A stretch of 35,472 nucleotides of DNA from an uncultured Ruminococcus sp. (GTDB lineage Bacteria > Bacillota > Clostridia > Oscillospirales > Ruminococcaceae), in NCBI GenBank assembly GCA_947169885.1, contig CAMVRM010000036.1, positions 1 through 35,472 on the forward strand, written 5' to 3'. Both the position numbers and the translations under genes were made by a program. The notes beneath the pieces were generated by a model, which was given only the letters and a program-made list of their open reading frames with translations, ran no database searches and was not told where the DNA came from. This document shows, in pieces, positions 25,411 to 33,448 of the stretch. Position 1 is the first letter of the stretch. Each line of letters starts with the position of its first letter.

Positions 25411-26420
25411 CTGAGTTCCTCCTTAGCCTTGTCGACAGCGGCGATGACCTTGTCGCACCAGCTGTCGAATTCTTCATCATCACGCTGTAATTCGGGGTGA
25501 GCGAGAATGTTCTCCACCGTCATGCGTATGCCATCTTTCGCCGAAACAGTACACTTGAAATCGGGTACAAGTGACTTTATCTTTGAGTTGTCGAATAAAA
25601 CGGAATTAGCTTTGTCACCGATAAGACTGCCGACAAGATCATAGTCGCTCATGTCAGCAAGGGTCTGCGAGGATACGTAATAAGGTATCAGCTCCGCGCC
25701 CAGTGCATCGGCGATAGCCTTGTAAATATCGTTCCAAGGCACGCTTTCATCGGAAGTGATATGGAACGCTTCACCGATAGCTTTCGGGTTGCCGATAAGC
25801 CCTACATAGCCCTTTGCAAAATCGCTGTTGTGGGTTATCGTCCAGAGTGAACTGCCGTCACCGTGAATGATAACAGGCTTGCCCTCTTTGATGCGCTTTA
25901 CCACCTGCCAGCTTCCGCCGTTTCCGTGAACTCCCAGCGGAACACTTCTTTCGTCATAAGTGTGGCTGGGGCGCACGATCGTCACGGGAAAACCGTCCCT
26001 GCGGTAACATTCCATAAGGTATTCCTCGCAGGCTTTTTTGTTGCGTGAATATTCCCAGTAGGGATTTTCAAGCGGCGTTTCCTCCGTGATAACAAAGCTT
26101 TTAGGCGGTTTCTGATACGCCGATGCAGAACTTATATAGATAAATTGCTTTGTCTTGTCCCTGAAAAGTCGGAAATCACGTTCCAGCTGTGAGGGAACGA
26201 ACCCAATAAATTCGCCCACGCAGTCAAAACTCATGCCTTCCAGTTTTTCTGCTGTCGCCTGTTCGTCATTTATGTCTGCGATGATCGAATGGACGTTTTC
26301 GGGCAGGTCGGTCTTTCTGTTTCCACGGTTGAGCAGATACAGTTCGTGACCCTGCTTTGCGAGAAGCCTTGTTATCGCCATGCTTATAGTGCCTGTACCG
26401 CCGATGAATAGTATTTTCAT
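25407..26420 (-). CDS. Epimerase-like extended SDR protein
   Basis: NAD(P)-binding extended SDR, similar in general pattern to nucleotide-sugar epimerases and CSP41-type proteins, 337 residues. Rossmann motif GGTGTIS (7-13) has the last Gly replaced by Ser; YSRNK at 124-128 supplies Y124 and K128. It keeps the C-terminal sugar-binding-like region. It starts 10 bases after the alcohol dehydrogenase stop. Substrate unknown; it may act on a sugar or on a small carbonyl together with the neighbours. Confidence 0.88.
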   Translation of the reverse strand: MKILFIGGTGTISMAITRLLAKQGHELYLLNRGNRKTDLPENVHSIIADINDEQATAEKLEGMSFDCVGEFIGFVPSQLERDFRLFRDKTKQFIYISSASAYQKPPKSFVITEETPLENPYWEYSRNKKACEEYLMECYRRDGFPVTIVRPSHTYDERSVPLGVHGNGGSWQVVKRIKEGKPVIIHGDGSSLWTITHNSDFAKGYVGLIGNPKAIGEAFHITSDESVPWNDIYKAIADALGAELIPYYVSSQTLADMSDYDLVGSLIGDKANSVLFDNSKIKSLVPDFKCTVSAKDGIRMTVENILAHPELQRDDEEFDSWCDKVIAAVDKAKEELR

Positions 26421-26430
26421 GTGTTACTCC

Positions 26431-27609
26431 TTAAAGTTTTGCTTTAACAGCGAGCTTATAGATCTCAGCAACATCATCGGAACTCAGGTGAACGAATCCG
26501 CCTGTTCTGCCGCTGCCGACACCTGTTTTTTCAACGAGCAGGGGAATGTCTTCTTCCTTAGCGCCCAGTTCCGCAAAGTTTATCGGCATACCGATGCTGT
26601 GCAGGAAACTTCTGAAACGCTTTATGCCTTCGAGAGCAGTTGCTTCGGGGTTTTCAAAGTTCATACTGCACCCGAAAACTCTTGTTGCCATCTGACAGAA
26701 GCGCATGACATCGTGCTTATAGACAAACTCCATCCATGAGGGCATTATCACTGCAAGTCCTGCACCGTGAGCGCAGTCGTATACCGCCGAAAGCTGATGC
26801 TCGATGTTGTGGCTGTTCCAGTCCTGTTCTCTGCCGACACCCACGATGTTGTTGTGAGCGACCATTCCTGCCCACATGATGTTCGCTCTGGCGTCATAAT
26901 TGTTCGGATCGGCGATAACACGGGGAACTTCCTTGACCATTGTCAAAAGAACAGCTTCGCAAAGCCTGTCGGTTATCTCGACTTCCTTCGTGTTGGTGAA
27001 ATATCTCTCGAAAACGTGCGCCATTATGTCAGTTGCACCGCAAGCCGTCTGATAGGCGGGGAGCGTCTGAGTGAGCACAGGGTCAAGGATAGAGAACCTT
27101 GCACGGAGCAGATCAGAGCCTGTACCTTTCTTTATAAGTCCGTCAACTTTTGTTATGACGGAGTTGCCCGAACCCTCACTGCCTGCCGCAGCGATAGTCA
27201 GCACAACGCCAACAGGGAGTGCCTTTTTGATAGGTGTTCCACAGTATAAGTCCCAAAAATCGCCCTCATAGCAAACACCTGCGGCAATAGCCTTAGCCGA
27301 GTCGATGACTGAACCGCCGCCGACCGCAAGGATAAAATCGATGTTCTCTTTTTTGCAAAGTTCGATGCCCGTATACACAAGCGTATCACGCGGGTTCGGC
27401 TGAACGCCGCCAAGCTCCGTGAAGAAAACATCCTCAGCGGTGAGTGATGCTTTCACCCTGTCAAGCAGTCCCGATCTTACCGCAGAACCGCCGCCGTAGT
27501 GGATAAGCACACGTTTTCCGCCGTATTTTCTGACATATTCGCCTGCTTCACACTCTCTGTCTTTTCCGAACACGAATTCTGTCGGGCTGTAAAAGTTGAA
27601 ATTATCCAT
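26431..27609 (-). CDS. Iron-containing (YqhD/BdhA-type) alcohol dehydrogenase
   Basis: NAD(P)H-dependent aldehyde/butanol dehydrogenase of the group III (iron-containing) family, 392 residues. GGGSVID at 97-103 binds the cofactor; the metal ligands D194, H198, H267 and H281 occur at the same positions as in E. coli YqhD. First gene of the four-gene minus-strand operon; ATG follows GGAGGT. Promoter TTGCAA-17-TAAACT lies upstream. Likely detoxifies or reduces aldehydes in fermentation (inference). Confidence 0.95.
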   Translation of the reverse strand: MDNFNFYSPTEFVFGKDRECEAGEYVRKYGGKRVLIHYGGGSAVRSGLLDRVKASLTAEDVFFTELGGVQPNPRDTLVYTGIELCKKENIDFILAVGGGSVIDSAKAIAAGVCYEGDFWDLYCGTPIKKALPVGVVLTIAAAGSEGSGNSVITKVDGLIKKGTGSDLLRARFSILDPVLTQTLPAYQTACGATDIMAHVFERYFTNTKEVEITDRLCEAVLLTMVKEVPRVIADPNNYDARANIMWAGMVAHNNIVGVGREQDWNSHNIEHQLSAVYDCAHGAGLAVIMPSWMEFVYKHDVMRFCQMATRVFGCSMNFENPEATALEGIKRFRSFLHSIGMPINFAELGAKEEDIPLLVEKTGVGSGRTGGFVHLSSDDVAEIYKLAVKAKL

Positions 27610-27648
27610 TTTTTATACCTCCGTAAAAGTTTGATAAGCCTTTAAAAT

Positions 27649-27677
27649 AGTTTAGCATATTATCATTCAGATTGCAA
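27649..27677 (-). promoter_or_regulatory. Promoter of the alcohol dehydrogenase operon
   Basis: TTGCAA (27672-27677), 17 bases, TAAACT on the minus strand (27649-27654). Confidence 0.6.
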
Positions 27678-27773
27678 TAACACTTACAAAAAATCAGAGA
27701 TTTGTACAATTTTTTTGTGTATTGATTATATAAGAAGCTGTTCTGACAGGATACTGAAAGAGCTTTTGATAAT

Positions 27774-27810
27774 AAAAAAACAGACTAAAAAGCAATGCCT
27801 TTTAGTCTGT
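27774..27810 (-). terminator. Terminator after tRNA-Pro
   Basis: ACAGACTAAAA / TTTTTAGTCTGT stem followed by seven T on the minus strand, directly after the tRNA. Confidence 0.88.
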
Positions 27811-27819
27811 AAACGTTAG

Positions 27820-27892
27820 TCGGAGTGACGGGACTTGAACCCACGGCCTCTACCACCCCAAGGTAGCGCGCTACCACCTGCGCCACACCCCG
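27820..27892 (-). tRNA. tRNA-Pro (anticodon GGG)
   Basis: Read on the minus strand: acceptor CGGGGTG pairs with CACTCCG (one G-U pair), anticodon stem CTACC/GGTAG with loop TTGGGGT gives GGG, and TTCAAGT T-loop. The 3' CCA is not encoded (next bases CTA). Confidence 0.95.
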
Positions 27893-27905
27893 AACAACGT
27901 AATAT

Positions 27906-27934
27906 ATTATATCACAAAAAAATTCGCTTGTCAA
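27906..27934 (-). promoter_or_regulatory. Promoter of tRNA-Pro
   Basis: TTGACA, 17 bases, TATAAT on the minus strand with extended -10 (TGTGATATAAT), just upstream of the tRNA. Confidence 0.85.
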
Positions 27935-28045
27935 GAGATTTTAGAATTTTTTTATTAAAAAATAGTAAATTATTTGAAGTAGTTGACATCATCGGAGCAT
28001 CATTCGCTAGATAGTTGTGGAAGATCAAAAAAAGGAACAGTCTTT

Positions 28046-28156
28046 TTAGGAGCTTTTCCTTTCGCTGACAAGTCCCTTAACATCATTCTTGTAACAATAA
28101 TCATTGAGTATATTTGATATTCTGTCATATTCCTTTTCGTATTCCTTGCTTGGCAT
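28046..28156 (-). CDS. Small ORF, 36 residues, unknown
   Basis: Encodes a charged, helical small protein starting MPSKEYEKEYDRISNI and ending with SERKSS; one Cys. Chosen start has GGAGG 8 bases upstream; a longer in-frame start at 28243 has no such site. No similarity recognised. A weak stem (28031-28037 with 28056-28062) followed by T on the minus strand overlaps its end. It could be a real small protein or a chance ORF. Confidence 0.5.
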   Translation of the reverse strand: MPSKEYEKEYDRISNILNDYCYKNDVKGLVSERKSS

Positions 28157-28242
28157 TTTCTTTTCCTCCGTTTTTCTTTGGTTTAGTATTGTACATTGCT
28201 TTTTTATTTGTATGATAATTGTGATTTTTTCATATATTATCA

Positions 28243-28271
28243 TTGACTTTATCAGGACTATGTGCTATAAT
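28243..28271 (+). promoter_or_regulatory. Promoter of the TrpB2 gene
   Basis: TTGACT (28243-28248), 17 bases, TATAAT (28266-28271), 42 bases upstream of the start. Confidence 0.85.
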
Positions 28272-28313
28272 ATTAAAAGTAATATGCTTTAAAGCAGCGA
28301 AAGGAGTTTATCA

Positions 28314-29681
28314 ATGGATAAGAATATACCTTATAAAACATATCTCGAAGAAAGCGAGATGCCAAAACAGTGGTACAACGTCAGGGCTGACATGAAGAAC
28401 AAGCCTGCACCCCTGCTCAACCCTAAGACAAAAAAGCCTATGACCGCTGAGGAACTGGGCGTTGTGTTCTGCGATGAGCTTGTTAAGCAGGAACTCAATG
28501 ACACCGATCCTTATATCGATATTCCGCAGGAGATACAGGACTTCTACAAAATGTACCGTCCGTCGCCGCTCGTCAGGGCTTACTGCCTTGAAAAAGCACT
28601 CGGCACACCTGCAAAGATATACTATAAATTCGAGGGAAACAACACCTCGGGAAGCCACAAGCTGAACAGTGCGATAGCACAGGCTTACTACGCTAAGAAG
28701 CAGGGCTTGAAAGGCGTTACCACCGAGACAGGTGCAGGTCAGTGGGGTACTGCGCTTTCAATGGCTTGCGCTTATTTCGGGCTGGACTGCAAGGTTTTCA
28801 TGGTAAAAGTTTCCTACGAGCAGAAGCCTTTCAGACGTGAAGTTATGCGCACCTACGGTGCTTCTGTAACTCCGTCACCCTCCGAGACTACGAATGTCGG
28901 CAAGAAGATACTCGCAGAGCATCCCGGAACAACGGGAAGTCTCGGCTGTGCTATCTCGGAAGCAGTTGAAGTTGCAGTCGGCACTGAGGGTTACAGATAC
29001 GTCCTCGGTTCGGTGCTGAATCAGGTACTTTTGCACCAGTCTGTCATCGGTCTTGAATCGAAGATCGCCTTCGAGAAACTTGGCGTTAAGCCTGACATAA
29101 TCATCGGCTGTGCAGGCGGCGGCTCGAACTTAGGCGGTCTTATCTCGCCTTTCATGGGTGAAAAGCTCCGTGGCGAAGCTGACTATCGTTTCATTGCAGT
29201 TGAACCTTCTTCCTGCCCGAGCCTCACCCGTGGAAAGTACGCTTACGATTACTGCGACACAGGCATGGTATGCCCCCTCTCTAAGATGTACACCCTCGGA
29301 AGCGGATTTATCCCCTCTGCGAACCATGCAGGCGGTCTGCGCTATCACGGCATGAGCAGCACACTTTCTCAGCTGTATGATGACAAGCTCATGGAGGCTG
29401 TTTCGGTCGAGCAGACGAGCGTTTTTGAAGCGGCACAGAAGTTTGCACGCATCGAGGGCATTCTCCCTGCGCCCGAGTCCAGTCATGCAATAAGAGTTGC
29501 GATCGACGAAGCGTTGAAATGCAAGGAAACAGGCGAAGAAAAGACTATACTCTTCGGTCTGACGGGCACGGGCTATTTTGACATGGTTGCATATCAGAAG
29601 TTCAATGACGGACTTATGACCGACTATATCCCCACTGATGAAGACCTTGCCAAAGGCTTTGCAGGACTTCCCGAAGTATGA
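28314..29681 (+). CDS. Stand-alone tryptophan synthase beta-like protein, TrpB2 type
   Basis: PLP enzyme of the TrpB2 family, 455 residues, longer than TrpB1. K116 in SGSHKLNSA binds PLP; ETGAGQWG (near 138-145) and GCAGGGSNLGG are conserved. The N-terminal extension (about 1-80) is a TrpB2 hallmark. There is no trpA or other trp gene nearby. Known TrpB2 enzymes condense indole with serine, often as indole salvage. ATG follows GAAAGGAG. Own promoter and terminator, so monocistronic. Confidence 0.93.
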   Translation: MDKNIPYKTYLEESEMPKQWYNVRADMKNKPAPLLNPKTKKPMTAEELGVVFCDELVKQELNDTDPYIDIPQEIQDFYKMYRPSPLVRAYCLEKALGTPAKIYYKFEGNNTSGSHKLNSAIAQAYYAKKQGLKGVTTETGAGQWGTALSMACAYFGLDCKVFMVKVSYEQKPFRREVMRTYGASVTPSPSETTNVGKKILAEHPGTTGSLGCAISEAVEVAVGTEGYRYVLGSVLNQVLLHQSVIGLESKIAFEKLGVKPDIIIGCAGGGSNLGGLISPFMGEKLRGEADYRFIAVEPSSCPSLTRGKYAYDYCDTGMVCPLSKMYTLGSGFIPSANHAGGLRYHGMSSTLSQLYDDKLMEAVSVEQTSVFEAAQKFARIEGILPAPESSHAIRVAIDEALKCKETGEEKTILFGLTGTGYFDMVAYQKFNDGLMTDYIPTDEDLAKGFAGLPEV

Positions 29682-29761
29682 AAAAAGATAATAGATAAAA
29701 GATAGGGTGCGACTTTGCAGGATATTTAAATAAGTTGTACTATATTCTTAAAATGTCTAAT

Positions 29762-29804
29762 AAAAAACGGTAACTTGCTCCAAAAAGTAAGTTACCGTTT
29801 TTTT
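29762..29804 (+). terminator. Terminator after the TrpB2 gene
   Basis: AAAAAACGGTAACTT / AAGTTACCGTTTTTTT hairpin with a long T tail; may also act on the minus strand for prfB. Confidence 0.9.
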
Positions 29805-29911
29805 CAATAATTTAGCGAATGAAAGCCACGAGTACTTAAACAAATGAAAGCTCCGAGCTACACTCTCTTTCGTCCTAAACAAAACTAACGTGCGAGGGCA
29901 TCGAGCCGTCC

Positions 29912-29940
29912 GCCCGAGGACCCCGAGGACTCCGAGGACC
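29912..29940. repeat. Short tandem repeat beside the prfB stop
   Basis: Three 9-base units CCGAGGACN in a row, GC-rich, right after the prfB stop codon. A loose pair AATGAAAGC(C)..CGAG occurs just before it (29825-29860). Too short and unspaced for a CRISPR. Confidence 0.6.
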
Positions 29941-31077
29941 TTATTCTCGGCGGTCGTCGGCGTTGAGGTTGCCGAGGGAGAGGGATTTCAGGTAGGCGTT
30001 GATGAAGCCGTCAAGGTCGCCGTCCATGACTGCATTGATGTTTGCTGTCTCATAGGCTGTGCGTGTGTCCTTTACAAGCTGATACGGCATGAAAACATAT
30101 GAACGTATCTGCGAACCCCATGCGATCTCCTTGTGAACGCCCTTGATGTCGTTTATCGTTTCGGCGTGTTCCTGCTCCTTGATCTTGACCAGTTCAGCGA
30201 TGAGCATTTTCATGGCGTAGTCACGGTTCTGGAACTGCGAACGCTGCGTCTGACAAGCAGTTACGATACCTGTCGGCTTGTGGATAAGACGAACAGCCGA
30301 GGAAGTCTTGTTGATGTGCTGACCGCCCGCACCCGATGAACGGTAGACCTGCATCTCGATGTCCGCAGGGTTTATCTCAACGTTTATCGACTCGTCCATT
30401 TCGGGCATAACGTCAACCGCCGCAAAGGAAGTGTGCCTTCTGCCCTGAGCATCGAACGGCGAAACACGCACAAGTCTGTGAACGCCCGACTCGCCCTTTA
30501 AATAGCCGTAAGCGTTTTCGCCCTCAATGATGATAGAAGCACTGCTTATGCCTGCCTCACTGCCTTCGAGGTAGTCGAGTGTCTTGACGGTGAAGCCGTG
30601 AGCCTCGCCCCAGCGTGTGTACATACGGAAAAGCATCTCAGCCCAGTCCTGAGCCTCAGTTCCGCCTGAACCTGCGTGGAATTCAAGGATAGCGTTCGAT
30701 TTGTCATATTCGCCCGTGAGCAGGGAAGCGAGCGTCAACTCTTCGATCTGCTTGCCAAGCGCTTCGATCTCGGTCTGTATCTCGGAAACGATCTCCTCGG
30801 CATCTTCTTCCTCCGCAGCCATTTCGATCATGACTTCGATGTCCTCGAAAGTCTGCGTCATTTTTTCGTACTTTTCGATATGACTTTCGAGAGTGCGTGT
30901 CTCTTTGAGAACAGGCTGACTTTTCTCCACATCGTCCCAGAAGCCCGGTTCAGCGGCTCTTTCACGAAGCTCCAGGATGCGCTCCTTGCTGTTTTCGATG
31001 TCGTAAACATCGTGAAGTTCCTGTATCTTAGGACGAAAGCCTTCAAGCTCCGATTTAAGATTTTCTAAAAATACCAT
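29941..31077 (-). CDS. prfB: Peptide chain release factor 2
   Basis: Class I release factor reading UAA and UGA. SPF (206-208) in the anticodon-mimic region marks RF2, and GGQ (251-253) is the catalytic loop that hydrolyses peptidyl-tRNA. At 378 residues it includes the whole N-terminal helical domain. The usual programmed +1 frameshift site (CTT TGA C near codon 26) is absent: the segment reads LHDVYDIENSKER in one frame. Therefore autoregulation by frameshifting is missing. ATG follows CAAGGAG. Own promoter upstream. Confidence 0.97.
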   Translation of the reverse strand: MVFLENLKSELEGFRPKIQELHDVYDIENSKERILELRERAAEPGFWDDVEKSQPVLKETRTLESHIEKYEKMTQTFEDIEVMIEMAAEEEDAEEIVSEIQTEIEALGKQIEELTLASLLTGEYDKSNAILEFHAGSGGTEAQDWAEMLFRMYTRWGEAHGFTVKTLDYLEGSEAGISSASIIIEGENAYGYLKGESGVHRLVRVSPFDAQGRRHTSFAAVDVMPEMDESINVEINPADIEMQVYRSSGAGGQHINKTSSAVRLIHKPTGIVTACQTQRSQFQNRDYAMKMLIAELVKIKEQEHAETINDIKGVHKEIAWGSQIRSYVFMPYQLVKDTRTAYETANINAVMDGDLDGFINAYLKSLSLGNLNADDRRE

Positions 31078-31121
31078 AATTTTCTCCTTGTATCATAAGC
31101 TGTTATAATCATACATAATAT

Positions 31122-31150
31122 ATTATACCTCAAAACAGCCTGTTTGTCAA
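31122..31150 (-). promoter_or_regulatory. Promoter of prfB
   Basis: TTGACA, 17 bases, TATAAT on the minus strand, about 45 bases upstream of the start. Confidence 0.85.
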
Positions 31151-31260
31151 TAGTATGAAAAATAATTCTCAGAAAATGCCTGTGACTTTTTGACTTTAAA
31201 TTGAGCAAAGTATTTCAAAACTTAATGATATATATAAATATTTTAAATTGAATACTGCCA

Positions 31261-31289
31261 TTGACAAACGAATATAATTATGATATAAT
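31261..31289 (+). promoter_or_regulatory. Promoter of the phospholipase C-like gene
   Basis: TTGACA (31261-31266), 17 bases, TATAAT (31284-31289). Transcription would start near 31296, which argues for the ATG at 31335. Confidence 0.85.
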
Positions 31290-31334
31290 AAACGTATGAT
31301 TTATATATTTAATGCTTTTGGAAGGAAAGTACCT

Positions 31335-32459
31335 ATGAAAAAATTAACAGACCTGTTCAAACCTGAGCGTGCTTACGCATGGGCGAAGCAAACACACATC
31401 GACATAACCGAAAATGCTCTCGCTCTTATCGAGAAAGAGAAAAAACAAAAACTCATCTCGGTCATAAAGCCTTACCGTGAGCAGTTCATCAAAGGCAGCA
31501 CCGACCCCGACCGTGAGGGAGATATTGACAAGGGTTCCGGCTCACACTATTATTCCGCCACAAGTTCAAAGTTCAAGGCTAACAAGAAAATAGGCGGCTA
31601 CTATCCGAACAGGCTGGGAAATGTCTCAAAAAGCGCACGAACTATGCTCGAGGACAGCTATTCCTGCGCTCTTAACCTTTACAAAAACGGCAGACCTGCC
31701 GAAGCGGTCTATTACCTTGGCAGAGCGGCACATTTCATTGAGGATATGAGCAATCCCGTACACACCGCTTCCATGAAGTTCGAGGATAAGGCGAATAATC
31801 CGCATAAGGCTTTCGAGAAGCACGCCGTCAACATCGCAAAACGCTATACCGCCGATTCTTTTGACAAGCGTCTGGTCAAGTCATACTCGGGCGACAGCTT
31901 TGAAAATGCGGCAAACAAACTCAGCGAAGCCGCCAACAAGTATGCTTCCTCGCTGACAGGTCTTGACCCGAAGGCTTTCGAGGAGGCTGTCAAGGCAACA
32001 GCGCCGCTTGGCGTTCAGAATGTTGTTGCACTGATAAACCGTTTTGCCGATGACTGCGCAAAGGACAATGCTAATTTTCTTATAGACGGCATGAACTGCA
32101 TCATCAGGTGCGAGGGTTCAGGACTTGTTTTCACACAGGGGACTAAGGGCGTACTGCTTGAACAGCAAGACCGCACAAAGCCGCAGAAAATGACGCTTAT
32201 CCTATCTGACTCGGGTTCTTTTGCCATACGTGTTCCTGACGGTCAGTTCCTTTCAGGCAACTTAAAAGCGCTTGATACCGTCCTTGGCGATGCTCAGGGC
32301 GAACAGTTCCGCTTTACGGCACTCGGGAAGAACCGTTTCCGCATAAGTTCGGAAGTCACACGCTTTGAGAAAGTTCTTGCCTGCACAAGATCGGGTTCGC
32401 TTGTACTTACCGACTATGACCCCGAGGACGAAAATCAGGTCTGGATAATAAATAAGTGA
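31335..32459 (+). CDS. Zinc-dependent phospholipase C-like protein with trefoil C-terminal domain
   Basis: Residues 1-250 match the zinc-dependent phospholipase C fold. The ligand set H21, D57, H71, H133, D137, H143, H157, E161 has the same spacings as in the Bacillus cereus enzyme (D-14-H, H-4-D-6-H-14-H-4-E); the N-terminal Trp may be W16. Residues 255-374 are a ricin-like beta-trefoil, with EQFRF and NQVWII at the ends of repeats. No signal peptide: the start at 31335 has GGAAGGAAA before it, and the earlier ATG at 31296 falls on the transcription start and adds no signal. Known members are secreted, so a cytosolic role or another route of export is an open point. Monocistronic. Confidence 0.8.
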   Translation: MKKLTDLFKPERAYAWAKQTHIDITENALALIEKEKKQKLISVIKPYREQFIKGSTDPDREGDIDKGSGSHYYSATSSKFKANKKIGGYYPNRLGNVSKSARTMLEDSYSCALNLYKNGRPAEAVYYLGRAAHFIEDMSNPVHTASMKFEDKANNPHKAFEKHAVNIAKRYTADSFDKRLVKSYSGDSFENAANKLSEAANKYASSLTGLDPKAFEEAVKATAPLGVQNVVALINRFADDCAKDNANFLIDGMNCIIRCEGSGLVFTQGTKGVLLEQQDRTKPQKMTLILSDSGSFAIRVPDGQFLSGNLKALDTVLGDAQGEQFRFTALGKNRFRISSEVTRFEKVLACTRSGSLVLTDYDPEDENQVWIINK

Positions 32460-32482
32460 GTTTCATATAGTTGTATGAACAG

Positions 32483-32531
32483 CACAAGGGCGCTTTGGAA
32501 AGCTTAATTTCCTCAGCGCCCTCGGCTTGTG
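32483..32531. terminator. Hairpin between the phospholipase and CheX-like genes
   Basis: CACAAG plus GGGCGCT pair with AGCGCCC plus CTTGTG (nested stems). The T tail is weak in both directions. It separates two convergent genes. Confidence 0.6.
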
Positions 32532-32564
32532 TAAAAAATTTTAGAAAGGAGGTGGAGTGCTTAT

Positions 32565-33446
32565 TCAAAATGAGATAGCAAAAACTACCTCTCCGAAAGT
32601 GAACTGAACAGGGATAAGGAAAGTTTCACGTCCGATCACGCAGGGGTCGCCTTTTGTGAACTTTAATGGCGTGAGTGAGATCTCTGTTCCGCTCTCATTT
32701 GATTCATTGACGGCATAAAGACCGTTGCACACGTTCAGGAACTCAGCAACGCTCGCATCATCGAATTCTGGGTCGGGAACATATGCTTCTTTCGCAAAAC
32801 GTTTGGCAAATGTGCTGTATTCGACTTCGCCTGCCGCAATAACTGTTGCGCCCTCATATGCGCCTGTGATGTCCTGACGAACAGTGCGTTCGGCTTCGAC
32901 AGTCCTTACTATCTCAGCTTCGAGCGGCGTAAAATCGTCGCCCACAAATCTTATAAGGCTTTTGAAAAGCAAGGTCGCATAGCTTGTGTAAAGCTTGGCG
33001 TTCGCCGCTGTTCCGAAGTGGAAGAACTCTTTTACAAGGTCGCCCATTTTGTCTGAACTCTCGGCATTCAGATCTTCGTCCTCGATAGAAAGAGTCTGCT
33101 TGTAGGTATTTATCGCCGACTCAAAATCCGCATTCGACAGCACGCCCGAATTGACGAGCGTCTGACCTAACAGCAGATAGTCGGTAGGCTGTTTTGAAAG
33201 CAGCATTTCAACGTCCTCAGCCTTGATATAACCCAGCTCGACCGCAAGATCGCCGAAACGCTTGTCCACAGTCTGCTGAGTAACGTTTACGATCTCGACC
33301 TGTTCAGAGGTCATAAGACCCTCATTTATCGCAAGAACGCCCAGTCTCATTCGGGTGTTCTTCTTTTCGTCCAGCGCCTTTGCGAGCTGTTCTTTTGTGA
33401 CAAGCCCGTGATTTAGCAGGAATCCTCCGAAAAACTGTGAAAACAT
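32565..33446 (-). CDS. MshEN-like repeat / CheX-like phosphatase protein
   Basis: Residues 1-115 hold four copies of a helical repeat of the MshEN/T2SE-N type (for example GGFLLNHGLVTKEQLAKAL at 7-25, FGDLAVELGYIKAEDVEML at 64-82). MshEN domains elsewhere bind c-di-GMP. Residues 145-293 resemble CheX/CheC/FliY phosphatases, with the ExxN motif as EFLN (E235, N238) in SVAEFLNVCNGLYA; the usual D/S four residues earlier is not exact. Likely dephosphorylates the CheY-like protein encoded two bases upstream. No CheA, flagellar or pilus gene in the window. No clean terminator after it. Domain assignment by motif only. Confidence 0.72.
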   Translation of the reverse strand: MFSQFFGGFLLNHGLVTKEQLAKALDEKKNTRMRLGVLAINEGLMTSEQVEIVNVTQQTVDKRFGDLAVELGYIKAEDVEMLLSKQPTDYLLLGQTLVNSGVLSNADFESAINTYKQTLSIEDEDLNAESSDKMGDLVKEFFHFGTAANAKLYTSYATLLFKSLIRFVGDDFTPLEAEIVRTVEAERTVRQDITGAYEGATVIAAGEVEYSTFAKRFAKEAYVPDPEFDDASVAEFLNVCNGLYAVNESNESGTEISLTPLKFTKGDPCVIGRETFLIPVQFTFGEVVFAISF

Positions 33447-33448
33447 TA

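Noticed and set aside
29912-29940. Possible CRISPR-like repeats
   Set aside because: Three 9-base units without spacers; no cas genes.
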